This document shows, one piece after another, positions 35,101 to 44,800 of a DNA stretch of 64,000 nt; positions within the stretch are counted from its first letter, which is position 1; every line of letters begins with the position of its first letter. Source of the DNA: Haliclystus octoradiatus (lineage: Eukaryota > Cnidaria > Staurozoa > Stauromedusae > Haliclystidae); NCBI GenBank assembly GCA_916610825.1, contig OU744452.1, positions 64,501-128,500 of the forward strand, in the 5' to 3' direction. Under the pieces are notes generated by a model, which ran no database searches, was not told where the DNA came from, and worked only from the letters and a program-made list of their open reading frames with translations. Made by a program: the position numbers and the translations under genes.

Positions 35101-38082
35101 GGATCAAGCTTCTAGTTTTTAGTTGCTAGTTGGTTTCCAACACCCCCCCTAATTGTTCACCATAACATGGCTAAGTTTACAAGAGAGAAAAAACCCGGGT
35201 TTCCAAAAGTCTCTCAAAAGTCCACCTTCGAAAAGTTTAGATTGGGTATCAGTTTACACAAGGATAGATTTATCTATTTTGTCTTAATAAAACGCTGTAA
35301 CTCCATTATTTCTTGTCGGTTTTTCGTCGAAATTGGATTTTTATACTTCTTTGATTCTGCAGTTTCAGATCGATATGTTTTTTTTTATTTAAATCATTCA
35401 AATTAACTTTTGTTATTCAGATCTAATTGAATTCCATGTGAATTGACACAGCTTTTGTAAATAATGCATTTTGAATACATGTTATTCACGATTATATCTG
35501 GGAAATACAGATTCATTGAATAGTTTTACTAAACTATAGTATTTTATCCTAAAACGAAGCCAAGAGGTTGCCAATATTTTCATGCCGTATCGCCGTGAAA
35601 TGGAAGTGGACTTTTGTAAAAACGGGTTTTCCATAAATCACTGTTTAGACAACAGAAAGAACCGGGTTTTGCAACGCATCAATGTGATACGAATTACGAT
35701 CTAAACAGTTTCAATTGAAAACATTTGCAATCTGGTATTTTTTTCTGTCCATGATTAATTATTGGTATCTATTACAGGAATAAAACAATAATATACGGTA
35801 CAGATGCTGTGACATAATAATCACAAACAATCAGACAACCATGCAACGCAGCAAAATGTTGTATTCACTACAACTAAATCCGTCGCTCACAACGCTGTAA
35901 GAAAGTAAGAAGCCTGCAATTAATAATCAAGCTAACTACCGTATTTTCCGGTGTATAAGTCGATTTTCTAGCCTCAAATTTTCAAGCTAAATACAAGGGG
36001 TCGACTTATACACCGAGTCTACAAATTAGTACCCAAAATCAAAGACAAAAACGACAACAATACAATTAAATCCTATATATAACGGACAACCTATATTGTT
36101 CATATTAATTGTCCGTATTGTTTTGAAAGTAATAAAACTATTTTTCAGACAAGCGATTTCAAAACAATTGTATGAATGAATGGTAAATGTAATTCAAAGC
36201 TGATGTGATCAAATTACGTTGAATTCTTTGTTTGCTCAAGTGTAAAAGGTCAACACATAAAGCGAGCAAGACTTGACAACTCGACAAACACGGAGAGAAT
36301 ATCTTGGACTACAATACTAAATCTTGAATTATATTTCCAATTAATTTACTTGGAAGCTGATCTGACCGATATATCAAGGCTAAATCATCCATGAATGTAG
36401 TACTAGTTTTGATATTGGTTTCACAAAATACATTTTACCGCTTGTTTGTTGATCTTGAGACAAAGGAAAAAGATCGAAAAGCCGTAAAGTTCCAAAATGA
36501 TTATACAAACATTATTGAAAATAAACAAAATTAAAACGATTCAGAACATGATGACTATGATTTAAATTCGGCTTATACAGAGAACATACCTTAAAACCTA
36601 GAAAATGGAGCCCAAAAACAGGTGTCGACTTACACACCGGAAAATACGTAGCTTATAAAACGAAATTAATCTTCACAAATTACTTAAAGGAGCAAAAATG
36701 ACCGGCAGGCGCTACGCACTTCGGATCACGTGCATGTTTATTGTTCATAACACAATGTACATTGTTGACATGAATTTATAACAGATTAGGCCTGCGTAGA
36801 ACAATGGTTTCAAAGCGAGACGGTTGAATTACGCTAAGCATAAATTCAACTTGTGCTCGCAGCGGTCGCCGGTCAATCTTGCCCCTTTAACTAATCTATC
36901 AGACATCACAACAAGAGATAAATTAAAAGCAAACAATTTACCTGCCATCGACTCCCCAATCAAAATACATTTCGATCTGTTGCTATGGAATCCATTAAAT
37001 TTATTTAACGCTTCAAAGTAACCAACAATTGAATCTAATCCTTTTACACATATTTCGTAGGGTGGTTTTTGCAAAGGATTAATATAAATATTTAATTCAG
37101 TTAACGATTTCAATTCTGTTATGCTTTCTGGTAAAAAAGTTAATGAATTTTTAGAACAAATTAATCTCTTTAACTCAATAAGATTTCCAATGTCATCTGG
37201 TAACGATAACAGCCCATTCGAAATAATATCTAATTCTTTTAATGCTTTCAATTTTGTTATTGAATTAGGTAATGTTTCGATGCTGTTTGATGATAGATAA
37301 AGTTTCTTCAATTTCATATCACTATTTGTAATTTCTGGAAACGACGTCAATTTATTGCGACCAATATATAATACATTTAACGCTTTCATATTTGATATTG
37401 AATTAGGTAATGTTTTGATGCTGTTGTTTGATAGATCAAGTATCTTCAATTTCATATCATTATTTGTAATTTCAGGAAACGACGTCAATTTGTTCCCGCT
37501 CAAATCTAAATGTATCAACTGAATCAAATTGTTTAATATATTATCTGGGAATTCTTTGATTGAGTTCTTACTTAGATCAAGACTTTGCAAGTTTGTTAGA
37601 TTTATAATTTCATTTGGGAATGTTTTAAGTCCACAGCTGAAAAAACCTAAATGTACCAGTGATTCCAAATTAAAAATAACACTTTCAATATTCTCAATGA
37701 CAAGTTCCGTATTTGATATATCCGACTCAATCGAATATATCGAATTACAAAGCCGAGCAGCAAAATTCTTGTTCCACTCTTCCGACAAGTATATATTTCT
37801 TTTAAATTGTATCGCTTTAACATTTCTTATAACATCATTAAAATTCCTTGAAATTTCATCCCCAACTTTGATGTTAGATAAGACAATTATAACAGGATAA
37901 ATATAGTAACCATCTTCTTCGCCAAGAAATAACGTAACACATCCACTTTCATTATCAAAACTTCGCTTTCCTTTATCGAGAAGCAAGTTCCACAAATGAA
38001 TAAATGCCGTATCACATTCAATTTCATTGTCAAATCTTCGGCTTCCTCTATGGGTAAGTAACTTCCGAATATGATTTAACAT
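19263..38082 (-). CDS. LRR-Roc-COR (Roco) protein continuing into a caspase domain, partial
   Basis: Exons (minus): 36942-38082 (ATG at 38082; N-terminal region, about nine leucine-rich repeats, then P-loop CILIGESMAGK cut by the intron); a missing Roc exon; 30350-30699 (CLFLLVLDL, THLDL = G4 of Roc); 29342-29868 and 28323-28542 (COR; FVFLDPEWFI, LVPWFF); 26767-27021 (COR-B; PFPVGSFERFI); 26470-26667 (Cys-rich, ends LPPK); 21796-21855 (LFEQSQSGKELD); 21110-21172; 19263-19338 (FYPMTSDPRGLCVIINN, the start of a caspase p20 domain), cut by the gap. Phases match at 30350/29868, 29342/28542, 28323/27021, 26470/21855, 21796/21172 and 21110/19338. The 26767/26667 join is out by one base next to a run of seven T. 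Roco proteins are GTP-binding scaffolds and caspases are Cys proteases, so the fusion suggests a GTPase-controlled death or immune protease. Catalytic His and Cys are not visible. Confidence 0.75.
19560..19770 (+). mobile_element. Penelope-like remnant
   Basis: Plus frame with IKEIKPFLNTQQDSSR, matching the C-terminal tail of Penelope proteins (EMKPFLNTQSDS in the copy at 13200). A hammerhead-like end motif in inverse orientation, AACGTTTCGGCT...GCCATTTTCAAG, lies at its left side. Confidence 0.6.
20094..20145. repeat. (ATC)n microsatellite
   Basis: About 15 perfect ATC units in a row. A simple repeat in the intron between exons of the Roco-caspase gene. Confidence 0.97.
20345..20700 (-). 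mobile_element. Penelope-like remnant
   Basis: The minus reading gives THIRQEHGISTDEFEKHFK, the region just after the GIY-YIG domain of Penelope proteins. It ends in CTTGAGAATGGC...AGTCGAAACGTTGTG, the shared hammerhead-like terminus (20349-20385). Confidence 0.6.
22051..22216 (+). repeat. 5' LTR of Gypsy-1
   Basis: 166 bp, TG...CA with inverted ends TGTCGTAT/ATACGACA. It contains TATA-like CTATAAAAG. Matches 26100-26265 except GATTCGATT versus GATTAGATT. Confidence 0.95.
22266..23294 (+). CDS. gag: Gypsy-1 Gag with zinc knuckles and protease start
   Basis: A 342-codon frame from ATG at 22266. The N-terminal half is a helical capsid-type region. Near residues 215-245 there are two CCHC-like knuckles (CKFCDGTHPPRACP and CGYCNKRGHLEQCC) that bind element RNA. 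Near residue 305 the aspartic protease motif begins (LKDTGASCSVLL, catalytic DTGA), still in the Gag frame. The downstream pol sequence continues in another frame from about 23195, so a frameshift or mutation separates protease from RT. Confidence 0.9.
   Translation: MDRKRILVVDDVEKANAWFASFNAKCRRDHLEDGDLSKDGYLEQTDMFIEMCGETSYVTLSRLVTPKKLEQMPFADIYAIACKYIEPKERFLIAERTTFLAIRQLPDESVEDVYTRINYQSERCDFSRFKETLDPSEELKKLVFINCFNDVKITRELLDYIRLMPMATFEDLRERVRLYDMTQTFLQRTTLPNEGKVVVNYVKSSTNKASNSHKCKFCDGTHPPRACPAFNNRCGYCNKRGHLEQCCYKKKKDTAKVNHVAVDHDSDANDDVNDVAIILCCDDVNNTSLSTEDISINNVKVRMLKDTGASCSVLLKFGNSWIVLRSLQAIVSSNVMMTTSYQ
23195..26010 (+). pseudogene. pol: Gypsy-1 Pol (RT, RNase H, integrase), frame-broken
   Basis: Frames 23195-23692, 23751-24515, 24427-24678, 24666-25637 and 25627-26010 form one Pol. 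Its parts are the RT (NIDLQSAYWQVKL, then YQDDVLIYA, catalytic DD), RNase H (LTTDASDHCIAGVLTQ and LITDHKALIQLF), integrase zinc region (a His pair followed by CEQCC), the integrase core (HMDFGHV, then SDNAQEF) and a Ser/Thr-rich C-terminus. The breaks at about 23645 and 24495 sit in runs of A. Others lie near 24665 and 25625. Homopolymer errors or true decay are both possible. As it stands no full Pol can be made by simple translation. Confidence 0.9.
26100..26265 (+). repeat. 3' LTR of Gypsy-1
   Basis: 166 bp, nearly identical to the 5' LTR and preceded by a purine-rich tract. Followed by CTTTT, the right copy of the target duplication. Confidence 0.95.
27440..27540. repeat. Short hairpin repeat
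   Basis: GGAAAAGTTGGGAGAC near 27446 pairs with GTCTCCCAACTTTTCC near 27519, and inside it TCACGAGGGA is followed by TCCCGA. About 90 bp in total. It looks like a tiny foldback MITE. No coding content. Confidence 0.6.
27598..28269. mobile_element. MITE with TACCGTAATCCAGCG ends
   Basis: A 672-bp element with terminal inverted repeats TACCGTAATCCAGCGTGTAT and ATACGCGCTGGATTACGGTA, followed inward by TAAGTCGCAC. The MITE at 35938-36649 has a related end structure (CCGTATTTTCCGG..TATAAGTCGA). No transposase is visible. It lies in a Roco intron. Confidence 0.8.
30700..32825. other. Large Roco intron region, little recognised
   Basis: The Roc exon carrying the G2/G3 motifs should lie between here and 36940, but only the doubtful frame at 31749-31994 was seen. 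No mobile element with clear ends was recognised in this part. Confidence 0.4.
31749..31994 (-). other. Possible but doubtful Roc exon
   Basis: An open minus frame contains DVNWNNDNPGGPIIQIY, in the place where the Roc exon with G2/G3 motifs is missing. No good acceptor precedes it, and the DxxG motif expected after the beta-strand is absent. It may be a decayed exon or chance. Confidence 0.2.
32835..34972. mobile_element. 2.1-kb foldback (palindromic) element
   Basis: The left arm (about 32835-33540) and right arm (about 33712-34972) are inverted copies. Examples: GGTGGGTCTAAACAGCTGAA (left) against CAGCTGTTAAGACCCACC (right); GCTTGCATGCTAGTTTA against TAAACTAGCATGCAAGC; TAGTGAAGTTGAGTGCTAAC against the reverse of TGTTAACATTCAATTTCACTA. 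The loop is about 170 bp. The right arm is interrupted by a hAT MITE at 34028-34760. Divergence between arms is moderate. No coding region. Confidence 0.8.
34028..34760. mobile_element. hAT-type MITE nested in the foldback element
   Basis: Ends are TAGGGATGCACGG and CGGTGCATCCCTA. It is flanked by the 8-bp duplication AACACTAT at 34020-34027 and 34761-34768. Both the end sequence (GGGATGCACCGAA type) and the 8-bp duplication are typical of hAT elements. Repeated GGCCGAAA/ACCGAAA blocks lie near both ends. Non-autonomous. Confidence 0.88.
35938..36649. mobile_element. MITE with CCGTATTTTCCGGTGTATAA ends
   Basis: A 712-bp element with inverted ends ACCGTATTTTCCGGTGTATA and TTACACACCGGAAAATACG, each followed inward by an AGTCGA-type block. 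An internal smaller inverted repeat lies near 36080-36120. It lies in the first Roco intron. Confidence 0.8.
36688..36886 (+). mobile_element. TTAA-type MITE, copy 3
   Basis: 199 bp flanked by TTAA at 36684-36687 and 36887-36890. It is homologous to 10730-10928 and 15746-15945. It sits only about 55 bases inside the intron from the splice donor of the LRR exon, so it could affect splicing. Confidence 0.85.
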
Positions 38083-38339
38083 GGTATCAGTTATTTAGGC
38101 ACAATTGAGAACAAATTACTTATAACAACGTAAGCTACGAGAGTCTACCTACATATCTCCAAATGAAAGATGGGGAAATAACCGCCTTGATTTTCATTTT
38201 CTCTAAGCATGGGCGTGAACACGTGATTGACAGAAGTTGGTAGAATCAAATCGAGGCAAAAGGCCAGACCGCTGACCGGAAAGAGCCAGATAATTCCAAA
38301 TGGCAAGTATTGCGTAACTATGCTTGAATAATGCTTAAA

Positions 38340-39060
38340 TAATTCATTTCAAAATTCTTGTTCAACTGTTGCAAGTCTATTACCGACAAGTATCTTTTTT
38401 CTTTTGAATTGTATCGCTTTTACTTTTCTTTTAACATCATTAATATTCCCTTAAAATTTCATTCCCAATTTTGATGTTAGATGACGTAACACATCCACTT
38501 TCATTGTCAAATCTTCGCTCTCCTTTATGGGTAAGTAACTTCCAAGCTTCGGGGGGGGGGGTAACTCCTGTTTTTCAGGAACAGGGGGGTGCCACTTTGG
38601 AAAAAGGTGAAGCACCCAAAAAGTTAAAAAAATTCTGTTGATGCTACCCAAAAAATTCCACAATTTGAAAAATACTACTCAAAAATTTCTAGCATATTGA
38701 TTGATTTCAAGTAAATACACAAAATGATGCAAAATGTTTCCAAAAATTCTTGATAAAGTCAAAAATAGGATAACTCATACCCAATAGTTCCAAAATTTGA
38801 AATCTCATACCCAAAAGGTTTTTTTCAGCTGAAATATGAACCCAAAATAAGTGGCACGTCCCCGTATAGCCGTCAGACGGGAGTTACCCCTACGGGTTTC
38901 CAAGTATGATAAAGTGACTGTACTATCAGTAATTTAGGCAGAATTGCGAACAAATTACTTGAGCATAAAATAACGTAAGTTACGTTGAGATGAGTCTATC
39001 AAAATATATCAAAACCAAAGATGGAGAAATGAAAAGTATTGATTTGATTTCCATCCAGCA
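38340..39060 (-). pseudogene. Decayed duplicate of the Roco 5' exon and upstream region
   Basis: 38340-38546 resembles 37760-38060 of the functional exon (shared blocks CAAATCTTCG, TATGGGTAAGTAACTTCC, GACAAGTAT, TTGTATCGCTTT). After the MITE, 38905-39060 resembles the sequence upstream of the Roco ATG (38083-38200: ATCAGTTATTTAGGCA..., CAAATTACTT, AACGTAAG). Coding frames are lost. This is a tandem partial duplication, later hit by a MITE. Confidence 0.75.
38547..38897. mobile_element. hAT-like MITE with TTCCAAG duplication
   Basis: A 351-bp element between copies of TTCCAAG (38540-38546 and 38898-38904; 7 of 8 if extended). Ends are GGGGGTAACTCC and GGAGTTACCCC. Inside are many CCCAAAA-type blocks. 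It is related to the fragment at 1440-1600. Confidence 0.75.
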
Positions 39061-39089
39061 AAAAGATGCGTAGATAGCAGCATGCCTTG

Positions 39090-39140
39090 CGAGCAAACAT
39101 CTCAGGCATAAGGGGCCATCCCTAGTATAGGGGTTGTGGG
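39090..39140 (-). pseudogene. Possible Gypsy-3 integrase fragment, left of Gypsy-2
   Basis: Read on the minus strand, the bases next to the Gypsy-2 LTR give HNPYTRDGPLMPEMFARK. This resembles the integrase C-terminal stretch after RNTP in Gypsy elements, which is where the minus-strand integrase on the other side of Gypsy-2 (63552 onward, ending YRNTPG) breaks off. The match is short and no target duplication was found. Confidence 0.35.
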
Positions 39141-39197
39141 TGTAGTGCCACGTGATTAGTCACGTGTTTTATGTATATTGTTTGAGGGTTAACATAA
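39141..39197 (+). repeat. 5' LTR of Gypsy-2, first part
   Basis: 57 bp matching 63414-63470 of the intact 3' LTR, from TGTAGTGCCACG to GGGTTAACATAA. The last 8 bases, TAACATAA (39190-39197), are the left copy of the KDZ-2 target duplication. Confidence 0.95.
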
Positions 39198-39357
39198 CAC
39201 CCTATCCGTCCCCAAATCACATTACTGGTAAGGGTTATTATGAATCTTGAATCAATATGTAGAGTAAGATGATTCTGGGCTACTAAATCCCTTGAACCCA
39301 GTCTTTCCGATTATCATTCGAGCCCGCGAAATCAGACGAGATTGCTTCGAAAGGCCA
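39198..39357 (+). repeat. Left TIR of KDZ-2
   Basis: 160 bp beginning CACCCTATCCGTCCCC and ending CGAAAGGCCA. Inverted copy at 55675-55834, with CCGTCCCC against CCGTCTCT the only visible differences. Confidence 0.95.
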
Positions 39358-41830
39358 GTAAGCAACTCAAGCTGCTTGCACTTGCACAGTTGCATTTTAT
39401 TTATCGAAACGAAACTGTCTTAACAAGTTAACTCTCTGTTCTAATCAACTGTGAAGTTAAAGGCATATCAAGTTTTGTGATCAAGAGTTCTGAATTAAAG
39501 TAATATACTCTATTCATCCAGAGGTAAGTCCTTTTTCATTCGGGATTTTGAGCGTTCTATAAACACACCTGGGCAGCTGAGCTGTTTACATAATTTCATT
39601 GTCATGTCTTCATTGTTTATAAATTATCATTATAATATAGCCTACTGTCTGACTGACAGATATAGCCTGCCTTAAGTATCACTTCATACAAAGTCACAAC
39701 TATTTGAAATTAGTCAGTATAACTGGTAGTGGGATATATTAGCTAAGACTACTAGCAACTAAACTTGCTGCCTTTAAATAGGCTACCAGCTTGGCAGCTT
39801 CCAGAGCTACAATGACTACCTCATTTTGAATTTTCCCTTCAGTTTCAAATGATTAAAATATGTAATATACAATACAAGCCTAGTACCCGTTGCTGGTAAA
39901 ATACTGTCAGGTCACCCAAGATCTTGAATTGTGCACAGCCAAGTTAAAACAATTTAGTAAAGATATCTCGATAATAATGCCACATTGGCTTAAATCTATG
40001 TGCATTTAGCATGATATTGCAAAATGGGCAGCTAGAATTTCATCTAAGATCTTGCCTACATACAGCATTGATAGCATCTATAATGCAAAGACTATATTTA
40101 CTCCATTGGCTTTTACTGTTCACAATTCAAATTTAACATTTTCATCCTCATTGTTTTCTTTTTCTCCTGTCTCATTCTTTTCATTTCACGTTTCAACTAT
40201 TCCCCTGAACTGTAATACCATTTAAAATATAATCCCAGGAACACATTAGGCTGCCACATGTGTCTCATGTCATTACTCGGTATGATATTGCCTGCTAAAT
40301 TTAAATTCACAAGTAGCTTAATGATACTCTCTATGATTTAGAATAATACATTACAAATATGTATACCTGAATTTTCAAAACTTGATATTGATCCTCCTGT
40401 TGATCTGTTGACGCTCATGTCTGTAAAGGTCTGGTTTTCTTGCCTACATTTTAATATTGGAACTTTATGCCAGGGAGTATACACCTATAGAGATGCTAAC
40501 CTTACCTCAGAAATGCTGATTCATGACCAGGAACGGTAGCAATGCTCAAAAACAGAGGGATTTTCTAGACCCCAACCAATCAAACTCAAATCAATTTCAA
40601 AAGTTTAGTTTAAGAAGTTCTACCAATATCAATTGATTAAAAACAGAAACTGTAAAACTTTTCAAGCTAGAGATAACTTGATCTTCAAAGGACTGGTGGC
40701 CTACATGTTGCATATACTTATAGTTTACACAAAACCTAACATTAAATTATAGAGTGAAATAATAGAAGGATTGGTAAGTGTAATTATTATTATAGCCTCG
40801 GAACATTTGTTATATCTTTTTGATTCCCAATATTAACATAAACATGCATCAGAGAATTCAAAGGACCAGGTGATTTGTTTCTTTTGTATCAATATAGGTG
40901 ATACTAAAAAATTTGCTCAAAAAAATGATTATAAAACAATCCTGCAAAGCAGAAACAGAACAGAGCATATTTAAATATACTACAAAGTAGACTACTATAT
41001 ATGATATATACAATATACTATGATATAATATGCTACGTAAGTACTGGATTTGTAAGGCAAACCAATTTTACAAATGATTTGAACAGAATTTGTGGTATGG
41101 TTTGCAGCTTCTTTGTCTGGATGAATTCAATGTATGTTCCATTGCTAGAATTCTACTGAACTATGACTCAATATTCTATGAATTTTTGCTGTAAAATTGA
41201 TTTTGAAGTTGTTTGAAATAGATTGTTTCCATAGTATATAGGTAGGAATAAAACATACGCATGGACAATAGACATTAAAGAATTTTCTGTCCTCAAGGCG
41301 GAACCTATGCCAGCTTGATTACAAAATTAACAATTAAATTAGCTAGATTTGGATTCATTTAACTTCTTGAAAAATAATGCAATTAGCTGAACATACTCAT
41401 TACTCAATCCTTAACTTTTGTTGATGATCAGTGTTGATCCATTATTTAAAGTTTGGACACTGAGCACATATTGGCTATTCAAGAATGTAGGCAACATGGT
41501 CAATGTCATTTTGTCACATATCGGTTAATACTGTAGTACAAACAAATCTAATTACAAATTCATTCGCTTTTTGAACTAAATTTAACATGTGAAGTATCAC
41601 ACATTATCAATAAATAACCTATTAATGCCAGCTTGCCAAGCATTGTCTATAAAAAAAGTGAATATTTGAGCAACCAATCAGAATGCATATCATAGAATAG
41701 TATATTAGTTGTTCTAGTAATGATTATTATACTACACTCTTTATAACTCAATAAAAAATACCGACATAATTAACGTCAGTTGAATTTTTTCCAGAGAATT
41801 CTTTTTCATCAATTGTATTTACGTACCATA
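39358..41830. other. KDZ-2 left interior, mostly non-coding
   Basis: About 2.5 kb between the TIR and the first coding exon of the homeodomain-HMG gene, probably its promoter and 5' UTR introns. One possible exon is 40341-40432 (acceptor GATTTAG, open frame with FSKLDIDPPVDLLTLMSVK, donor GTCTGG), but it is not needed by the phase-consistent gene model. Confidence 0.4.
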
Positions 41831-44800
41831 ATGGCAAGTTTGCTATTATCGAAACAAAAGAACACGTCACAAACCTGTAAGTTCAACTTCAAAATATTTA
41901 ATTCAAATAAAGATGCAAAATGTATTATAAGTGTAGGCATGTTTCTATCAATCAATTATATCTTACAGAGTCTGATAATTTTATAAAACTTCAAATAATT
42001 GCTTGTTACCTGTTTACCAGGATAGCCTGTCCTCAACTACAAATCATGCATACATTGTATGCATGCATACATTGTTTTGTTATGCCGTATTTTTGAAATA
42101 TTAAGGTCAGATCAAATTACTTTAATTAAGCATGAGAGAGTTCTTCCAATCAGCAAATTTCCTCTTTTCGGCTAGTTCCAAAACAAGGAAAACACTGATC
42201 TACCTATTGTTTAAGGAAGTTTTTAAGGGTTTTTCTCCCTTTTGACTGATCTACTCTCATGCATGTTAAATACATATGATGCTTTAATTTCCTAGGTATG
42301 CCTATATGATCTATCTTAACATATAAAAGAGAGCTTCTAAAAATGTTTGTTCATCCATCAAATCGTCAGTTCAACCCATTTTTCTAATAGTATCATTAGA
42401 ACCGCTGATTTTTAAATCAGGATATAGCAGAAATCTAGTTTCTAAGTTCCATTTTGTTGCGAAACAAAGTGAACCTTTTCCATAGTTTTCTTTTGCGATT
42501 CCTAGGCTCCTAGGCTCAAACTAGCAAAACAAGGGTTTTCCCCAATTCGATTACCATAGCCATCATTGACGCTGAGAGCGGTATGAATGCAGCAGCAAAT
42601 TCTTTTAGACATGTATTTAATAAAATCTGTTAAACCCACCCTATAGAATTCACAGTGAAACTGTAGATAATTTTCTGCAGATCTCCCAAATCGCACGTTA
42701 CCCATTGATAGTAATCAATAGGTAGATGTTAGGCCTTCAAAGATGACAATTACTTATATTATATGATTGTCGTTACAGCCAAGACTAAATATTCACAGCA
42801 TCAAAAAGATCTATTAAATGATGCTTATGACAATGGACTACAATCTGTTGCTGCTGAATGTAAATTACAGATTGAAAAGTTGGCAGCTGATTGTGAACTG
42901 TCTGTGAATCAAACAAAGGTTGGTTTCAGCTGTAGAAGTTCCAGCAAGATGAAACTGGAATTAGTGTAAATGTGTAGGTAGGCCTACATCATAGCCATCA
43001 TAACTGTAAACCTTATCTTTGCAATTTTCTTTCTCTTTATGATATCCTAGACATGGATCATAAACAGACGAAGAACAGCTAGAGGCCCCTGTGTACGCAA
43101 AGTTTCTAATAAAATTGGGAAAAGGCTTTCATCGTACAATATACACTGCTCAAAGGTGTTCAAGAGAGGTAAGTTACTAAATATATCTTAACAGACTTTA
43201 ACTAAGGAAGTATCAATGTGATTACTTAGTATAACTTTAATAAGCTCTCTAGTTTTCTCGTTTAAATTCTTTTTTGTAAATATGATTTCTTTTGCAATTT
43301 TTTTGTAATCTTAAAACTCACTCGTTCTTCTTCTTCTTTAGATCATATAGGAATATCATCCAAAACAATGCATTGCTTTGTCGAATTCCTATGGATGGCA
43401 ATAATCAATTCTAGCAACGTCGGATATAATTAAATAATTATAATATAAAAGTACTTATCTTATGTAGTTTTGCTGTTTTAATAGTGCTCTATGCTATAAA
43501 TGTAGAGCTATTTAATAATAAATAAACGCAAAATTCAGACATTCATATTAGCATTATTAATCAAACATGAATGTCTGATTTTGCGTTTATTCATGATTCG
43601 TTAAATAATTATATATTTTCAATGTACCATAATTATATTTCATTTCAGGGGAATTACAGGGTAAAACGTTTAAAGAAAAGATCAAAATTGCCTCTGTAGA
43701 GTTTGCGGCCATGTCTAGTGAAACTAAGAAAGATCTTTGTAGCTCAGCTTTCTCATTGGCCAATCCAACGACGGAACAAATGCAAATGTTACCTAATAAA
43801 GAGAAAAAAAATCTTGCAGGACGATTTGTCAATGATATAAGAACTAAGGTAGGTTATTACGTAACTCTTTATTGCTCTATTAATTTAGAGTCAATCTTAA
43901 TTACAGTTTTATTGTATTAATTTTTAGTTGGTAAAATTGGGAGAGCTTGGGTTCCCTGTATTTTGTGCTGTGCTGGACTGCGAAGGTAATCCGTTCAGTG
44001 AAATTGCAAATGCCCGAGCAGATCCTTTCTTAAAGAACAACAATGTTCACTTGGACTTTTTGAAGTCCCTTTGGTTGGAAGGTAGGAGTCTTCACATCTG
44101 TCTGTATTATAGCAGTTTAATATTTCTGATCAAACATGCATAAACAAGCATGCATATATGACTCTTACTCTGTATTTTTGTCTATTGATGAATTTTACCG
44201 TGTAAGTTAATCTATGCATATTTTCAATAAACATTTTCATCCGTTGGATGAGGATAAGAGAGATTTGCTTTAACTTGTTATTATGATACCAGTATATTCA
44301 AAAATATGGATATGCTACAAGTATACTTGAATATTGTATGAAATTTATAAATTCATTTGAGCTACAATTTGTAGTATCTTTGTCGCGAAACCATCGTGCA
44401 TGCTACAACATTTTACTTCAACTGTAACAATAATACGTAGACCTATACAGTTTACGCTGCTATATTGCTAATTACATAATTACACATAATATCGCTTAAT
44501 ATAACTTTGCTAAACTGTGTAGTAGTAGTATGCCTGTAAATCTGTAATGGTAATATTTTCTTTACTCGATATGTTTTTTATACATGACTGTGTGTACGGG
44601 CAGTTGATCATACCTTAACTGCACGTACAACGCGTATATTGAATATTGAAGTGACCCCTGTAGGCCATATATACATCGTATTGTTTCATTTTTGTATGAA
44701 TGCTTTTATAGGTTACAAATTGATAATAATAAATTAAAACAATTCATTTTAACGGGTGTAAACTCAGATACACATATATAATGTGAAAGTGCTCAATGTT

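Noticed and set aside
35938..36649. Regular inverted repeats considered as CRISPR-like or regulatory structure
   Set aside because: Only one pair of termini and no spacer-repeat periodicity. It is a MITE.
39105..39140. GGCCATCCCTAGTATAGGGG resembles the end of the 16549 element (GGCCGTCCCTAATATGGGGG)
   Set aside because: The likeness covers about 25 bases, there is no second end nearby, and the minus reading fits a Gypsy integrase fragment at least as well.
42502..42705. Minus frame in KDZ-2 considered as a third cargo gene
   Set aside because: No splice context or recognisable motif. It lies in an intron of the homeodomain-HMG gene on the other strand.
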